From: Oidiodendron maius Zn
Lineage: Eukaryota; Ascomycota; Leotiomycetes; Myxotrichaceae
Length of the DNA: 64,000 nt
Reading direction: 5' to 3'
Assembly: GCA_000827325.1 (NCBI GenBank)
Contig: KN832874.1
Location: 200,044-264,043 of the forward strand
Within the stretch, counting starts at the first letter, position 1, and each line of letters begins with the position of its first letter. Below the pieces are notes generated by a model. That model made no database searches, had not been told where the DNA came from, and was given only the letters and a program-made list of their open reading frames with translations. A program made the position numbers and the translations under genes. Below are positions 44,545 to 56,272 of the stretch, piece after piece.

Positions 44545-47500
44545 GCATTTAGACGACGAGAGCGACGACGACGAACACCATAGCCCGACCTCATCAGACC
44601 GGCCTCAACGCCCCCAGTACCGCTCCCGCGACTCGGTCGCCTCTATCAAAGACGACCCCTTCTTCCGCAACTACCAGACCCCACATTCTGTCTCGCTGGG
44701 CCGCGAGCTGATGGCCGCCACATACGAGCGCGAGGAGGACGAGGACGCCGAGCTGGTCTCGCCCCTGAGCCCCCCCCCCGCGCGCCGTGAAGAAGCCCTC
44801 CGTTGACGAGGGCGTGAACCTGCCCGTAAGTGAATTTCCCATCTGTAAAAATGATGGTGCAGATAAAGGCAGACGCTGACATGGCCTCCCCTATCCAGCC
44901 CCAGTCGAGGAGCGGTCTGGCCGACATCAATATCGCCGTCATTGGGAGCGCCGGCGTGGGCAAGAGCACCCTCATCCATCGCGCGCTCGGCCTGCGCACC
45001 CCGCCGACGTCCATCGCCTCCAGCCAGCGCATGTCCGTCGACAATGTCCTGTACACCGTCAGCCTGATCGAGATCGAGCTCGAATCGTTCGACATCAACC
45101 CCGAGCGGCGGATCCAATGGCCCAAGCAGATCAATGGCCACATCGTGCCCCGCATGGATGGGGCCTTGCTATTATACGATGTGATGAATCGGGAGAGCAT
45201 CCAGGAGCTCCCCCAGACGTTGAGTAGGTTTCTGGTGTGCATTTTGATGAGCGTGGCCTAACTCTGGCAGATGGCTTGGTCAAATCCAACCTCCCTACGA
45301 TTCTCGTGTCTTGCAAGTGCGACAATCCCGAAAATACGCGCCAGATCAATGTGGATAGCATGGAGGAGGCGTGCTCCACCTGCGTCGATGCCGTCAAGAC
45401 GGCCTCGAACGTCCCGGAGACAGCCCGGCTCAGCTTATCATCCATGCTGCGAGCCATCATGACGCATCGAGCTGGTCTGTTTGGTACGTTACTGCATCAG
45501 CTGGGCATCCACTAACTCATTACAGCCAACCCCACAGAACTGGCAGGCCCTCGCCGTCGAGCAACATCATCTACAGATCTAGAGAAGTTATCAGAGACGG
45601 CATCCGCAAACGAGGCTGCCAAGCACGGCCGCGCCAGTTCAGACGTCTCCTTCTTGCAAGGGTTCCCCGCGCCCCCACCCGTGAACTCGAGAGGCCCTGT
45701 GCCAGCCCGCGGGAATGGACGCGTGCACAAGTTCAACTTGCCGGACCCTCACGACGCCCCTCCCATCTCATCCCACCCGGCCTTTAGAAAGGACGAGTTT
45801 GATGAGGTGGATCCGCCTCTGGAGCTCGCCTCACCCTCCCTGGGTGGCCCCCCACCTTCCAAGAACGCCGGAAACTCGTTCCTCGACATGGAGGAGTCGG
45901 ACGCCGAATCGTTATATCGTTACTCGGACGTCACGCCTATCCTGCAGCGGAATGACGACACCTTCTTCGACAAGCCGGCCAAGGTGGCTGGCGTGACATT
46001 CGACGAACTGGTGGACAGGCTTCTCAGCCAGAACATGTCGAGAGCGGACAGCAACTTCGCCGACATCTTCTTGTGTCTGTATAGGAAGTTCGCCGCGCCC
46101 GGCCAGCTCTTTGCTGCGATCTTGAACAGGTTAGAGGCGGTTACAAATGACAAGAACACGCACTACCTGACGCGGAGCGAGGCGCAGCTCCGCATCATCA
46201 CGGTCATTGCGAAGTGGGTGTCGACGTACCCGGGGGACTTCGCCAGCTCGACCTCGCACCGCAACCTCGAGGCGTTCGTCGCCCAGTTGTCGGGCGAGCC
46301 GATCTTCGCCGCTGCCGCGCAGGAGATGCGGATCCAGCTGCAGAACCGCGTCGTGGAGGACGACGACACGGGCTGGGCGCGGACGGACGATAATTTTGAC
46401 AAGGCGGCGGGTCTATCCGTGCCGCCCTCGCCCGTGCGGCAGAGGATCAGCACGCGGAATGAGTACGAGGAGAGCAATAATGCGCCGACGGAAGCGAGCG
46501 AGGAGCAGGAGAGGAAGATATCAGTAACAGAGTCGACTGGCTCTGGGCGGGCGCCGTCTCCTACGCACTCGCTCTCCCCATCCTTCCACACCGTGGAGGA
46601 CTATGAGAAGGAGGCCACCACTATGATTCCCAAAGGCACGCTCCCGCTCACCAAATTTCGCTACGACATCTTCATGGACACGCCCGACGACGACTTCGCC
46701 GACGAGGTCACCCGCATCGACTGGGTGATGTTCTCATCGATCCGCGTGCGCGATCTCGTGCGGCACGTATCTCTCCCGCTCGACGAGAAAGAGAAGTGCA
46801 AGTCTCTCACCAATGTCAACCGCATGATCAGCCACTTCAACCACATCGCTCGTTGGGTCGCCAACATGATCGTCATGCGCGACAAGGCTAAGCACCGTGC
46901 CCGCATGCTCGAGAAGTTCATGAACATCGCCCTCAAGCTCCGCCAGCTCAATAACTACAACGGCCTCGCGGCCGTCCTCGCCGGCATCAACTCCTCCGCC
47001 GTGCACCGCCTCGCGCAGACGCGCGCCCTCGTGCCCGCCGACGTCCAGAAACGTTTTGCCCGGCTAGTACTCCTCATGGGCACGCAAAAGTCGCATTTTG
47101 CCTATCGTCTAGCGTGGGAGAATTCGTCGCTCCCCAGAATCCCATTCATTCCGCTGCATAGAAGGGATCTGGTGAGCGCGGAAGAGGGCAGTCGCACGTT
47201 CGTGGGCGCGAATGGGGAAAGGATCAATTGGAAGAAGTTCGAAGTGTTGGCGGAGGTGCTACTGCCAATCATGAAGTCCCAGGTGGTGCCGTACCCGAAC
47301 CTGACGAAACGCGACCCGGCAAATGAGTTGATCCTGGATTGTAGGATGTACGCTGATGATGAGGTATGGTGCTTCACTTGATCACACACTTTTTCCCTTT
47401 TCTTACCTTTTATTCCTGGGCAACCTCTTGGCCGAACCTCTCTAGCTAACACTCTTCCAGGACATCTACCAGCGCAGCGTCAGCCTTGAGAGCTCGTCCG

Positions 47501-47556
47501 GTAGCGCGCTCGAATTCGGGAAGAAGAAGCTCCCCTGGTTCCAGAAGGAGAAGTAG
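44183..47556 (+). CDS. Ras guanine-nucleotide exchange factor with N-terminal GTPase-like domain; one-base frame break in exon 1
   Basis: Exons 44183-44825, 44899-45223, 45271-45483, 45526-47363 and 47461-47556 sum to 3115 bases, one more than a multiple of three. Order in the protein: Ser/Gln-rich N-terminus with an Asp/Glu tract (GGGDDDDDDDEHLDDE), a GTPase-like domain with P-loop GSAGVGKST and an odd G4 (SCKCD), a linker, the RasGEF N-terminal domain (VTFDELVDRLLSQN, FLCLYRKFAAPGQLF), then the catalytic Cdc25-type RasGEF domain (FNHIARWVANMI, LRQLNNYNGLAAVLAGIN). It should load a Ras-family GTPase with GTP. The extra base is in the C10 run at 44770-44779; nine C would connect the acidic N-terminus to VKKPSVDEGVNLP. 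Domain identity is secure, the N-terminal joining is not. Confidence 0.87.
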
Positions 47557-48599
47557 GCCTCTCCCCTCTGTTCATGCAATTGCTCCATACCCAGTTCTTC
47601 GGCGGCGTGATTATTATATATTTTCTTCACGCATCTATTAGATTTCCTATCCTTTTTTATTATCCTTTTTTATCGAACTTTTTGAATAAAAGAGAAGATA
47701 TATGGAAGCGGAAAGATAATTCGGGTAGCGATTTTAAAGGTAAATATTTACCTGGTGGACCCATTGCAGTATAGCTTCGTGTAGGAGATTGCATACAGGG
47801 GTGAGAAGATGGAGAGGGTGGTATATCTCCGCTTTTGAGCTCGGGGACACCTATCTCCCTGATTTCATACTTGTGGCAAAAGTGCGGATGATGAGTGTCG
47901 GGGGGCATGGACAAAAGTACAAAACCTGCTGAAGGAATCAGGGCTACTTGATGGGGAAATTATTTATTGGCACGATTATATGTGAATTGGAAATTTGGAC
48001 ATGGAATTGAACTTGGAAATGGGAATGAATGGAAATTATTAGGGTAGGGGTAGCGGTAGGGGATATGAATGATATAATATGATATAATAATTATTATATT
48101 ATACATAGATACCTTCGATAAAATCATTAAATTCTGAGGGTTTATATGAGGAGATGGGATCAATTTGTGAATTTTTGACGATATGGAATGGGAGAATGGG
48201 TAGGCTTTGGAAGGAAGTAGCATGAGATATTTTTTTAAACGTCTAAATAAAGTAGGAATATAAGCGAGGCATAAAAAAGGGGGTTGTTCAGGGGCGTAAT
48301 ATTATTATCACCACGTGTGATCTATTACTATAAGAAGCTATTAATTAAGTCTCTCGTACTTGTCTTACTCCTTAAGGATAAGGACATCGCCTTAATATGA
48401 TAGAAGTTAATATATTTAACTGCCGCGTGCCTGCAATAGTAGAGTCGCGCTGGCCACAAAACACAACATATGAAGATCAGCTTAGCGCCAGTAAAAAAAG
48501 CCATTGAATGCCAGCCCAAACCAATACCAGGTAGCAGAAGTGGTTGACTGATTCGTGCGTGCTTGCTTAAACTAACTAGTCAGGGCGCAAAGAGGATTT
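47557..48599. other. AT-rich spacer between RasGEF and the retrotransposon
   Basis: About 1 kb including the RasGEF 3' untranslated region, then AT-rich DNA. No supported gene. Confidence 0.3.
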
Positions 48600-48604
48600 T
48601 AAAG

Positions 48605-48810
48605 TGTCAAATACCAAGGGGATTACCTTGATTCAGCAATATCGAGTTGGCAGCTTCATTTCATCGTGTTGAATTGATTAATTATTATGAGGCTAGAATA
48701 CACAACCACTATTTGTGTGATTCGCTTCCTAATTAGGATAAACCTTCGGTCCGTTCCTCCGTACAACTAACCTGACTAGGTCAGTTGTTCCTGGCACCGC
48801 TGTTCCAACA
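48605..48810 (-). repeat. 3' LTR of the copia element
   Basis: 206 bp, TG...CA on the plus strand as written. It matches the other LTR exactly as far as I can compare. TAAAG duplication on its outer side. Confidence 0.93.
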
Positions 48811-48818
48811 CACCCCTT
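48811..48818 (-). other. Polypurine tract of the copia element
   Basis: AAGGGGTG on the coding strand lies directly against the 3' LTR, where plus-strand DNA synthesis is primed in LTR elements. Confidence 0.65.
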
Positions 48819-48851
48819 AGTTCTGAGTGCGTATATCACGTTGAAGAGCTA

Positions 48852-51800
48852 TTAGTTGAGTGTGGCAGGACGCAGACCTAGCTGTTGTATAAAGGTCTTG
48901 TGTTTGATCGGAGTAAGAAGCTTAGTTAGTCCGTCTGCCTTCATGTCCTTGGTTGGACAGTAATGTAGTTGAATGAGACCTTTGGCACGTTCTTCCCGAA
49001 TATAGTGGTATTTGACCGCTATATGCTTAGTATGCTGGTAAAAGGAAGGGTTCTTAGCCAGTTGAAGCGCAGCTTGATTATCCCTATATATCTTGACACA
49101 CTCAGCATCGGGGTTCTGATATTTGAGCTGTTTCAAGGTCTCCCTCAGCCAGGTTGCTTCCATAACTGCCTTGGCCAGTCTATAATATTCGGCCTCAGTT
49201 GTTGAGAGGGCTGTAATTGATTGCCGCTTCAATTGAGCTGATATGATTCCACCAGCCATGAAATAGACGAAGCCAGAGGTTGATTTGTGTAGCTCTATAT
49301 CACTAGCGAAGTCTGAGTCTGTGTAGCCATGTAGGTTACCAGAGGTCTGATCAAGACTACCGAATTGGATACAGAGATCAGCTGTCCCTTTGATGTATCG
49401 CAGTAGGTGATCAGCTACATTCAGGTGATCTGCACTAGGATTCGAGAGAAATCGGCTAAGCAGTGAGCAGGCAAAGGCTATATCAGTCCTGGTCTGAATA
49501 GCCAGGTAGGTGATTGAACCCATCTTTGATTGATATGCCTCAATATCGGCTTTTGACGCTTGATCAGGGTTTGAAATAAGCATGCTGCCCTGCTACAGAG
49601 GGGTTGAGATTGGTTTTGAGTCTTCTAGGTTATATCGCTTTATAACCTTCCGAATATATACGTCCTGAATCAGCTGAATAGAGCGCTCTGCTCTGTTCCG
49701 GACGATTCGCACCCCTAGGAAGTAGGTGACTGGTCCCAGGTCCTGTATATCAAAGGCATTCGACAGCTGCTGCTTGAACTGGCTGATTAGCTTCGAATTA
49801 GGTCCGCAGATCAGTATATCATCAATATGCGTGACTAGTATAATGAGATCCTTGCCGCCTGGCCAGGTCTTGATATACACTGAGTCGTCTGTAAGAAGCG
49901 GTTGGAATCCTAGCTGAATAAGGGTTGTCTTGAGCTTTTGTTGCTACAGCTAAGGAGCCTGCTTCAGTCTATAAAGGCCTTTAAGTAGCTTGCAGACCTT
50001 ACTGCAGATCTGATCAATTGGTAGACCTAGTAATTCGGCCCAAAGAGGTGGAACTTCCATATAAACGTCTCCCTGTATAACAGAGTTGAGGAAGGCTGAT
50101 ATTACATCCATTTGATCGATATCCCAGTCATAAATAGCTGCTATAGCTATAACGATCTTCCAGGTAGCTGACTTGTATATGCTAGTGTAGGTTTAGTCAA
50201 AGTCTCGGCCATATTACTGTTTATAACCTCGTGCCACCCAGTATGTCTTATATCTCTCAATATAGCTGTTTTGATTACGCTTAGTCTTGAAGACTAGCTT
50301 TCCAGTCAAGACTTTGACTCCCTTTGGACAATCAACTAGCTTCCAGGTTCCAGTCTCCTGAAGCTTAAGGTATTCAGCTCGAATAGCCTTCCTCTACTCA
50401 GATATATCCTTTGAATCAGTAGCCTCTTTGAGGGTTTGAGGATCATTAGTGATAACCTTTGCGGCTACAATTAAGGCTCTGAATGTCTGTAGTTGATCTG
50501 CAAGGTAAAGAGCTGTAGTCTTTGATCAAGTGATGCGCTCATATTCAGGGTTTGGTTGCCATACACGTCTCTGGCGCTGGCGCCCTGTAGCTGGTTGATT
50601 GATTTGATCGTCTTGATCGTCTTGATTGTCTTGATCGACTTGATCGACTTGATCGTCTTGATCGTCTTGATAGTCTTGATCATCTTGATCATCTTGATCA
50701 GCTTGATCAGCTTGATCTAAGTCAAAGAATTCAGTTTCTTCATTATTACATTAAGGGATTTAGCCTAGAGTAGGCTGGTCTTCTGAATCCAAGGTATCTG
50801 ATTGATTCATGATATTGTCCTGCTGATCTGACTGATCAATTCGATGTTTAGGGTAACTGATATTTGGTCCGAAATCCTGAATATTGTCCTCTTCACCCCT
50901 GCTTTCAGACTGAATATCAGAGCTGAAGCGATCAACCTTGTCTCCTGAATATATGCTGTATTTATCAAATACCACATTTAAGCTTCGTATAATATATCTA
51001 TATCCACCACCCTTTGTATTTGCTGGAACCCAGATCCTGTATATATGTTCTCCATTGTATCTAACTAGCATACCCACTTCAGTATGCGGATCGATCTTTC
51101 GAGAGTGTTTTCGAGTCTCTTGAGGGATTTGGACATAGCACTTGCAACCTAATATGTGTAGGTACCCTAGGTAAGGAGTGTGGTCATGATCAGGGTCAGG
51201 ATCAGTATTGTCAAGGAAATACTTAATTGGAGTGATATCGTTTAGGTTCGATATAGCCGTACGATTCATGATTTTGAGGATAGATTGGAAGATCTCTAGC
51301 TATAAGAAGGCTGGTATATTCATGCCTATCATAACACTTCTGACCTTCTCAAGGATTAGTCTAATTGAGCGTTCAGATATACCGTCCTAGTTAGCTGAAT
51401 AGGGAGTTATAATCTTAAGGATTGCCCCTATATCATTACAGAGGTCTTGCAGCTGAGCAAGACTATACTCTCTTCCACTATCCAGTCAAAAAGCCTTGAT
51501 TTTGTAGCCATATTGAGTCTCAGCTAAGGCTATAAACTGCCTTATATAGGTAAAGGCTTCATTCTTTTCCTTGAATATATAGCCCCAGTATATATAAGAA
51601 ACCTCATCAGTAAGGATTAATCCGTATTTGTGTTTGTTATAGGCAATTAGATTAATCATGAATGTATCAATGTGTATCTTGTCAAAGGGCTTAAAAACTC
51701 TCTTTGATAATACCTTTCTTATATACTTTAGAGGCTTTATAATTGAGCAGGCCTTACAGGGTGATTTTGAGGGTTCAGTACCTGTCAACTTAATACCCTT

Positions 51801-53387
51801 TGTGATATCAGTAGTCTTCTTGATGTTCTTGAGACCTAGGTGACCTAGTCTCTTGTACTACAGGTCGATATCAAGAGCTTTCGGCTTCTTCTGATCGTCA
51901 GGCTTCCTAGCTATCAGGAGGGCGTTGACTTGACTCAATTAAACCTAAGTGGCTTCGGCTGGCGCCTGTTTCAGAAAGAGGTTTTCATCAAGAGCATAGA
52001 TCTCTTTATCACCACTAGGTGTATGCAGCATTAATTGACCCAGGAGTATATATCCCTTCTGTTCCTTCATGAGCTTCCTAGCTCCAAAGAGGTTGACTGG
52101 ACATTTCGGCATATATATAACGTTTGTCAATATGACATTACGGATCGTACCATCTGAGCGTAGTAGCCACAAATTGACAGTTCCAGATCCAAGGGCCTTT
52201 GATAGTCTATCAGCCGTATCAATTATACATGTATCTGGTGTAAAGGTATCAAAGCAGGCAAGGTTGTTTGCTATATATCCATCAGCACCAGAGTCAGCCA
52301 GCCATTGATTTGATTAAAGGTTAACAAGCACTAGTAAGACTAGGCTTCCTGCTACAGATCCTGTATTTAGTCCGTTTAATTCATTCTTATACTCCTTATA
52401 TAGAATATAGGTCTTACCTGTCTTCTATTCCCAGGCTTGACATCTCTCGATATTTGTAGTAAAGCAGTCTTCTGGCTTGTGATATATATTTAGATCACTA
52501 CAGTTGTTGCATTTAGAGCCTAAACTCTTGCCCTTCTTTCCACCCTTGTTTCTACCCTTATTTTGAGCTGCAAGTGCTCCTCCAGTGGGTTTCAAGTTAT
52601 TCGAGTCATTCAGCTTCTTAGCCTTACTGGCGTCAAGGAGGTCCTTAATTAGGGTATCCAATATAGCCTTTAAGGCTGGATTGTTCTTATTAATCCTGTT
52701 GATTATATCTGTACAATAACGATCAGCCTATATTGGATACGCCTTCTTTGCACCAATCATAAAGAGTATAACTGTATATATATCTAAGAGTGGTGCTTTC
52801 AAGTCTAATAGCTGTGACAAGAGCTTTCGGAATGTATTGATATATTCGTCTATCTTTGCAGTATTCTTGTACTAGAGTCGATTGATATCATTGAGGGCAT
52901 GATATACCAGCATTCCACCCTTACCTTCATATATGATTTGAAGTGTATTCCATACATCAATAGCAGTCTTCTTCCCTTGAATAGCATCCAAGGGTCCACT
53001 CAATATGTTGTTACATATAGCCATCAAAGCCTTTACATCTATAGCTACCTAGTTCTCCTATTGTGTCTGTTGTTCAGTTGAGGCATCCTCCCAGTCGTCA
53101 TTATTTGAGAGATCTTAAGGCTTCAGATATCGCTTTAAGGGGACTAAATGGTAGTCAATTCGATATGATACAGCCAGAACCATTATATTCTCCTTCCAGA
53201 CTGTATAATTTTCATGTCCCTTAAGCTTCTGACCCTGTAGAAGGGATAGACTTGATGTTGATGTTGATTCAGCCATTTTGAATGGATTCGATGAATTCGA
53301 TGACTTTGAAGAACTAGTCTCTGCTTGCTGAGTAGGACTAGGACCAACGACTGTGTTGCTTCTTTGACGACTTCCTGAATCAGACAT
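48852..53387 (-). pseudogene. Copia gag-pol polyprotein, stop-interrupted
   Basis: From ATG 53385-53387 (MSDSGSRQRSN). Gag includes ESTSTSSLSLLQGQKLKGHE and a zinc knuckle CNNCSDLNIYHKPEDC. Protease: WLADSGAD. Integrase: HIDTF and later LDSGREYSL. Reverse transcriptase: THIDDILICG in place of the usual Tyr-Val-Asp-Asp. RNase H: GYTDSDFASD and STTEAEYYRLA, ending RPATLN and a stop at 48852. Premature TAG/TAA codons stand where CAG, CAA or TGG is expected, for example near 49590 and 49945. The frame otherwise holds over long blocks, so decay is by point transitions more than by indels. Confidence 0.88.
50591..50724 (-). repeat. 9-bp minisatellite within the copia pol region (Asp-Gln-x repeats)
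   Basis: Units of CTTGATCGT and variants (CTTGATCAT, CTTGATCAG, CTTGATCGA) run about 14 times. In the pol frame they encode DQD/DQV/DQA triplets. The tract lies in the variable segment between integrase and reverse transcriptase, where copia proteins tolerate length change. Confidence 0.8.
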
Positions 53388-53674
53388 TGATTGTATTGAT
53401 TAAAGGATCAATACAAGGGTTGGATTTGACTGGTGGTTGTGGGCATAACTCGAGTTCTGCACTCTCAGTAACTCGTCCGAATTCCACAACACCACACTCT
53501 GACAGCCCACTTAAGCTGCTGATTAGGTGTATTGAGGGCTGCTTAATGTAGGTTGGAGTATACTGACTCTAGGGACTACTACAGAGGCGTTGGTGCTCAA
53601 GTAGTTCAACTAAGCCACTACTCGGAGCGTAATAAAGCTGTAAAATAATGATACCCGGTTGCAGTTACGCTCCC

Positions 53675-53686
53675 GGGCTCATAACC
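53675..53686 (-). other. Primer-binding site of the copia element (half initiator tRNA-Met)
   Basis: The coding strand reads GGTTATGAGCCC next to the 5' LTR. Its complement GGGCTCATAACC is the anticodon stem-loop sequence of eukaryotic initiator tRNA-Met (CAT anticodon). Drosophila copia is primed by such a 5' half-tRNA. The match beyond these 12 bases is weaker. Confidence 0.65.
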
Positions 53687-53892
53687 TGTCAAATACCAAG
53701 GGGATTACCTTGATTCAGCAATATCGAGTTGGCAGCTTCATTTCATCGTGTTGAATTGATTAATTATTATGAGGCTAGAATACACAACCACTATTTGTGT
53801 GATTCGCTTCCTAATTAGGATAAACCTTCGGTCCGTTCCTCCGTACAACTAACCTGACTAGGTCAGTTGTTCCTGGCACCGCTGTTCCAACA
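53687..53892 (-). repeat. 5' LTR of the copia element
   Basis: 206 bp, same sequence as the 3' LTR. It should hold the element's promoter and transcription start. Confidence 0.93.
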
Positions 53893-53897
53893 TAAAG

Positions 53898-54900
53898 TAA
53901 TCCAGGGCTCGCAGCGATGACAAACCGGCCACCCTGGCTGGTCACCTCACACCCCACCACAATAGCCCTTCTATCTATCTAGTTTATAGTATTATTTACT
54001 ATCCCTACTTATAATAAAAGACTTTAGCTCTACTATATTTATAGAGTTCTTAGTGCACTCTTAGATGGCTTCTTATAAGGATTTAGGAATTGTTTTGGCT
54101 TATTACTAAAACAGTATTATATTGACTAGGGCCTCAAGCACATATTACACGTCCTTTAGGATTCAGGATCCAGGATTCATGTAAGTCAGTAAGAGACTAA
54201 ATAGGTCGATATAAAGGGGTCCTTACTCCAGCGTATCTGTGCTTAATTAGTTGTCTCTGCATTACTCAATAGTCAATATAACTTAGTTTCACCTTGATAT
54301 CTGACTACAACCTGTGCATTAACCTGACCTCTGATCAAGATATTATATATATAGTAAAGAGTTTATGCTATAGGTTAGTTACCATTACTATAGTAACAAG
54401 CTATTTGATAGTAATATTTTAAAGCTAAAGCTACCTTAAGTTACTTCCTATAAGGTCTTTATCTAAGAGTATCTCGTGATTAATAATAACTATACCTTCC
54501 TTGTTTTATATAGTTCTAACTCTACCTACAAGGAGGGCACGATATTAATAATCTATACGTGTCTCGGTGGTCCTCTTGAGGAGATATATCTTGTTACTCT
54601 TCCGTCAGATCTTGATCCCGGTGATGAATCTAAGGAAGTGGACCGGAAAGCGGCGACTCTAAGAACACTGAACTTGAGAACTGCCAAGCTGGGGAGAGAG
54701 CCGGGAAGGGTAGGAAAATCCGCCAGAAAATGGTTTTGCAATCAGGAGTGTGGTCCTGAATATCGAGGCGCCTTTAGGAGTTTTGTCCGGTGCGAGGTAT
54801 GTATCGGAAGGACGACGTAGGACGTACAATTCATACCTAATGCCGCTGCTCATATTCGCTGTAAACACCTTAAGCGAACACAATGGCAGAACGAGACAAA
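53898..54900. other. AT-rich, probably RIP-mutated DNA
   Basis: About 1 kb beside the retrotransposon, very rich in TpA (roughly 53970-54560) and lacking supported genes. It may be an old repeat, but I cannot name it. Confidence 0.35.
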
Positions 54901-55772
54901 TTTCAGCGGAGTACGCTGGTTCGGTAGCATAATGGCGAACTGGACTCTAATGATGAAGTTAGGAAGCTGGAGAATGGAAGTAGAAGAGTGGTCTACCGAA
55001 CAACAGGAAGTTGAGACGTCCTCAAAGAAACCCCGCAGCCTTCCACAATCAATATAACAGACAAAGCATCCAACCCTGGCTCCATTATGAAGTACATATG
55101 TGGCTCTCAGGGTCGTGTCGACGCCATTATCTGCAATGGTTGCTTCGCGTTGCAGCATCTCAACTGCCACTATTGGGACAACTGGGCGGACGTATCTCGT
55201 TCTGCCCATGGATGTTTCGACTGCCAGCGATGGCATATCTTACAGGGTTCTGTGAGGCAAAGTATTGTCGTATCTCTTTCTAACATAGACCTCCAGTGCA
55301 CACTTGCTCAAACCAGAGGCTGTGGCGCTCAGCAGTCATAGCCAAGATGCCACGAAGCTAGAGCCCTCTACTCTAGCCAATCCGCTTCTTACAACTTTAC
55401 TCCAACCCGAGGGAGAAGAGGCTATGCCATATATTTCTTGCATGAAAACCAAGTCTCATGTGATGTTGATGATATTGACCTTGGAAAGTGAGTGTAAGCA
55501 GTCTCTCCTATGGTCTTGTTCCAACGTTACTGGCTCTTTGCCACCAACTGAGAATAAGTATTGGTATTGGTGAAACGGCGGAGAATGCGTTCTTATCATG
55601 CGATGGCCATCCTTACCCCGTTAACGATCCCGGACAATTTCTTCCCGAGAATATTAAGCAGAACTTTGGACCCATCTCTTGGCATGATTACCTCTGCGTC
55701 ACCTCTCCCTGTGTTATAACTCCGGCTTGGGAGGTAATGAGACCTATATTATGCCAATCTCGGAATCCTTAG
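54900..55772 (+). pseudogene. Remnant with a PHD-finger-like segment
   Basis: One frame near 55080-55260 gives ICGSQGRVDAIICNGCFALQ, HLNCHYWD and HGCFDCQRWH. The Cys/His spacing (C..., C-x2-C-x4-H-x2-C..., C-x2-C) fits a PHD finger except that the first Cys is Tyr (TAC, one transition from TGC). Flanking frames are broken by stops and do not assemble. A fragment further on (ENAFLSCDGHPYPVNDPGQF) may belong to it or not. Probably a decayed gene; function unknown. Confidence 0.35.
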
Positions 55773-56272
55773 ATAGAAGCGAGCTAGAATCTTAGATATT
55801 AAGATGTAGGGAGCATATATATAGAACTCAGGTAGAGTTTAGCATAATGGCACTCTTAATGAATGAATGAAATCCCAAAATCTGGATTAACGTATTATAT
55901 CCCAAAGAGAACGAGCACGTTTGGTGACTAGTGAGTGACCTGGGTAGATTTGTTAACTTCAGCCGCCGCACCTCTATGGACGTTAAAACGGCGGGCGGGG
56001 ATGCGTACATACCCTGCCTCCATTGCGAGATTGGAAATCTCGGTATACAACTCATAAAGGTCAATATGAAATAACAGATATAGAAACGATGAATGTAAAT
56101 TTATCAAAGTCTATATCTTGCTTGCTCTCTTTTCCCTTGGAAATTACCTAATATCCTCTCCATGGTACAGTATTCTTACTCCACTGCACCAAAAACGCCA
56201 TATATGCATCGATATCTCTTCCCATCTCATTCCCGCATCCAATCTCTAATAAAAGTTAACGCTGCTCTGCCC
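55773..56272. other. Spacer before rgp1
   Basis: About 500 bp containing the rgp1 3' untranslated region. No other feature supported. Confidence 0.3.

Larger units (their letters stand above)
48605..53892 (-). mobile_element. Full-length Ty1/copia LTR retrotransposon
   Basis: Two 206-bp LTRs (48605-48810 and 53687-53892) start TG and end CA and appear identical base for base by eye. A 5-bp duplication TAAAG flanks the element (48600-48604 and 53893-53897). Total length is 5288 bp. Coding order on the minus strand is gag, protease, integrase, reverse transcriptase, RNase H, the copia order. A tRNA primer site abuts the right-hand (5') LTR, and a purine tract abuts the left-hand (3') LTR. Stops break the polyprotein frame, so this copy is not autonomous. 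Confidence 0.93.

Noticed and set aside
44283-44594. Arg-rich minus-strand frames opposite the RasGEF N-terminus
   Set aside because: Antisense of Ser/Asp-rich repeats in the true gene.
49584-49594. Programmed stop or frameshift in the copia polyprotein
   Set aside because: TAG stands in place of CAG in the same frame, and similar stops occur throughout; a RIP-type mutation explains it better.
50591-50724. CRISPR-like array
   Set aside because: Units are 9 bp head to tail without spacers, inside a retrotransposon reading frame of a fungus.
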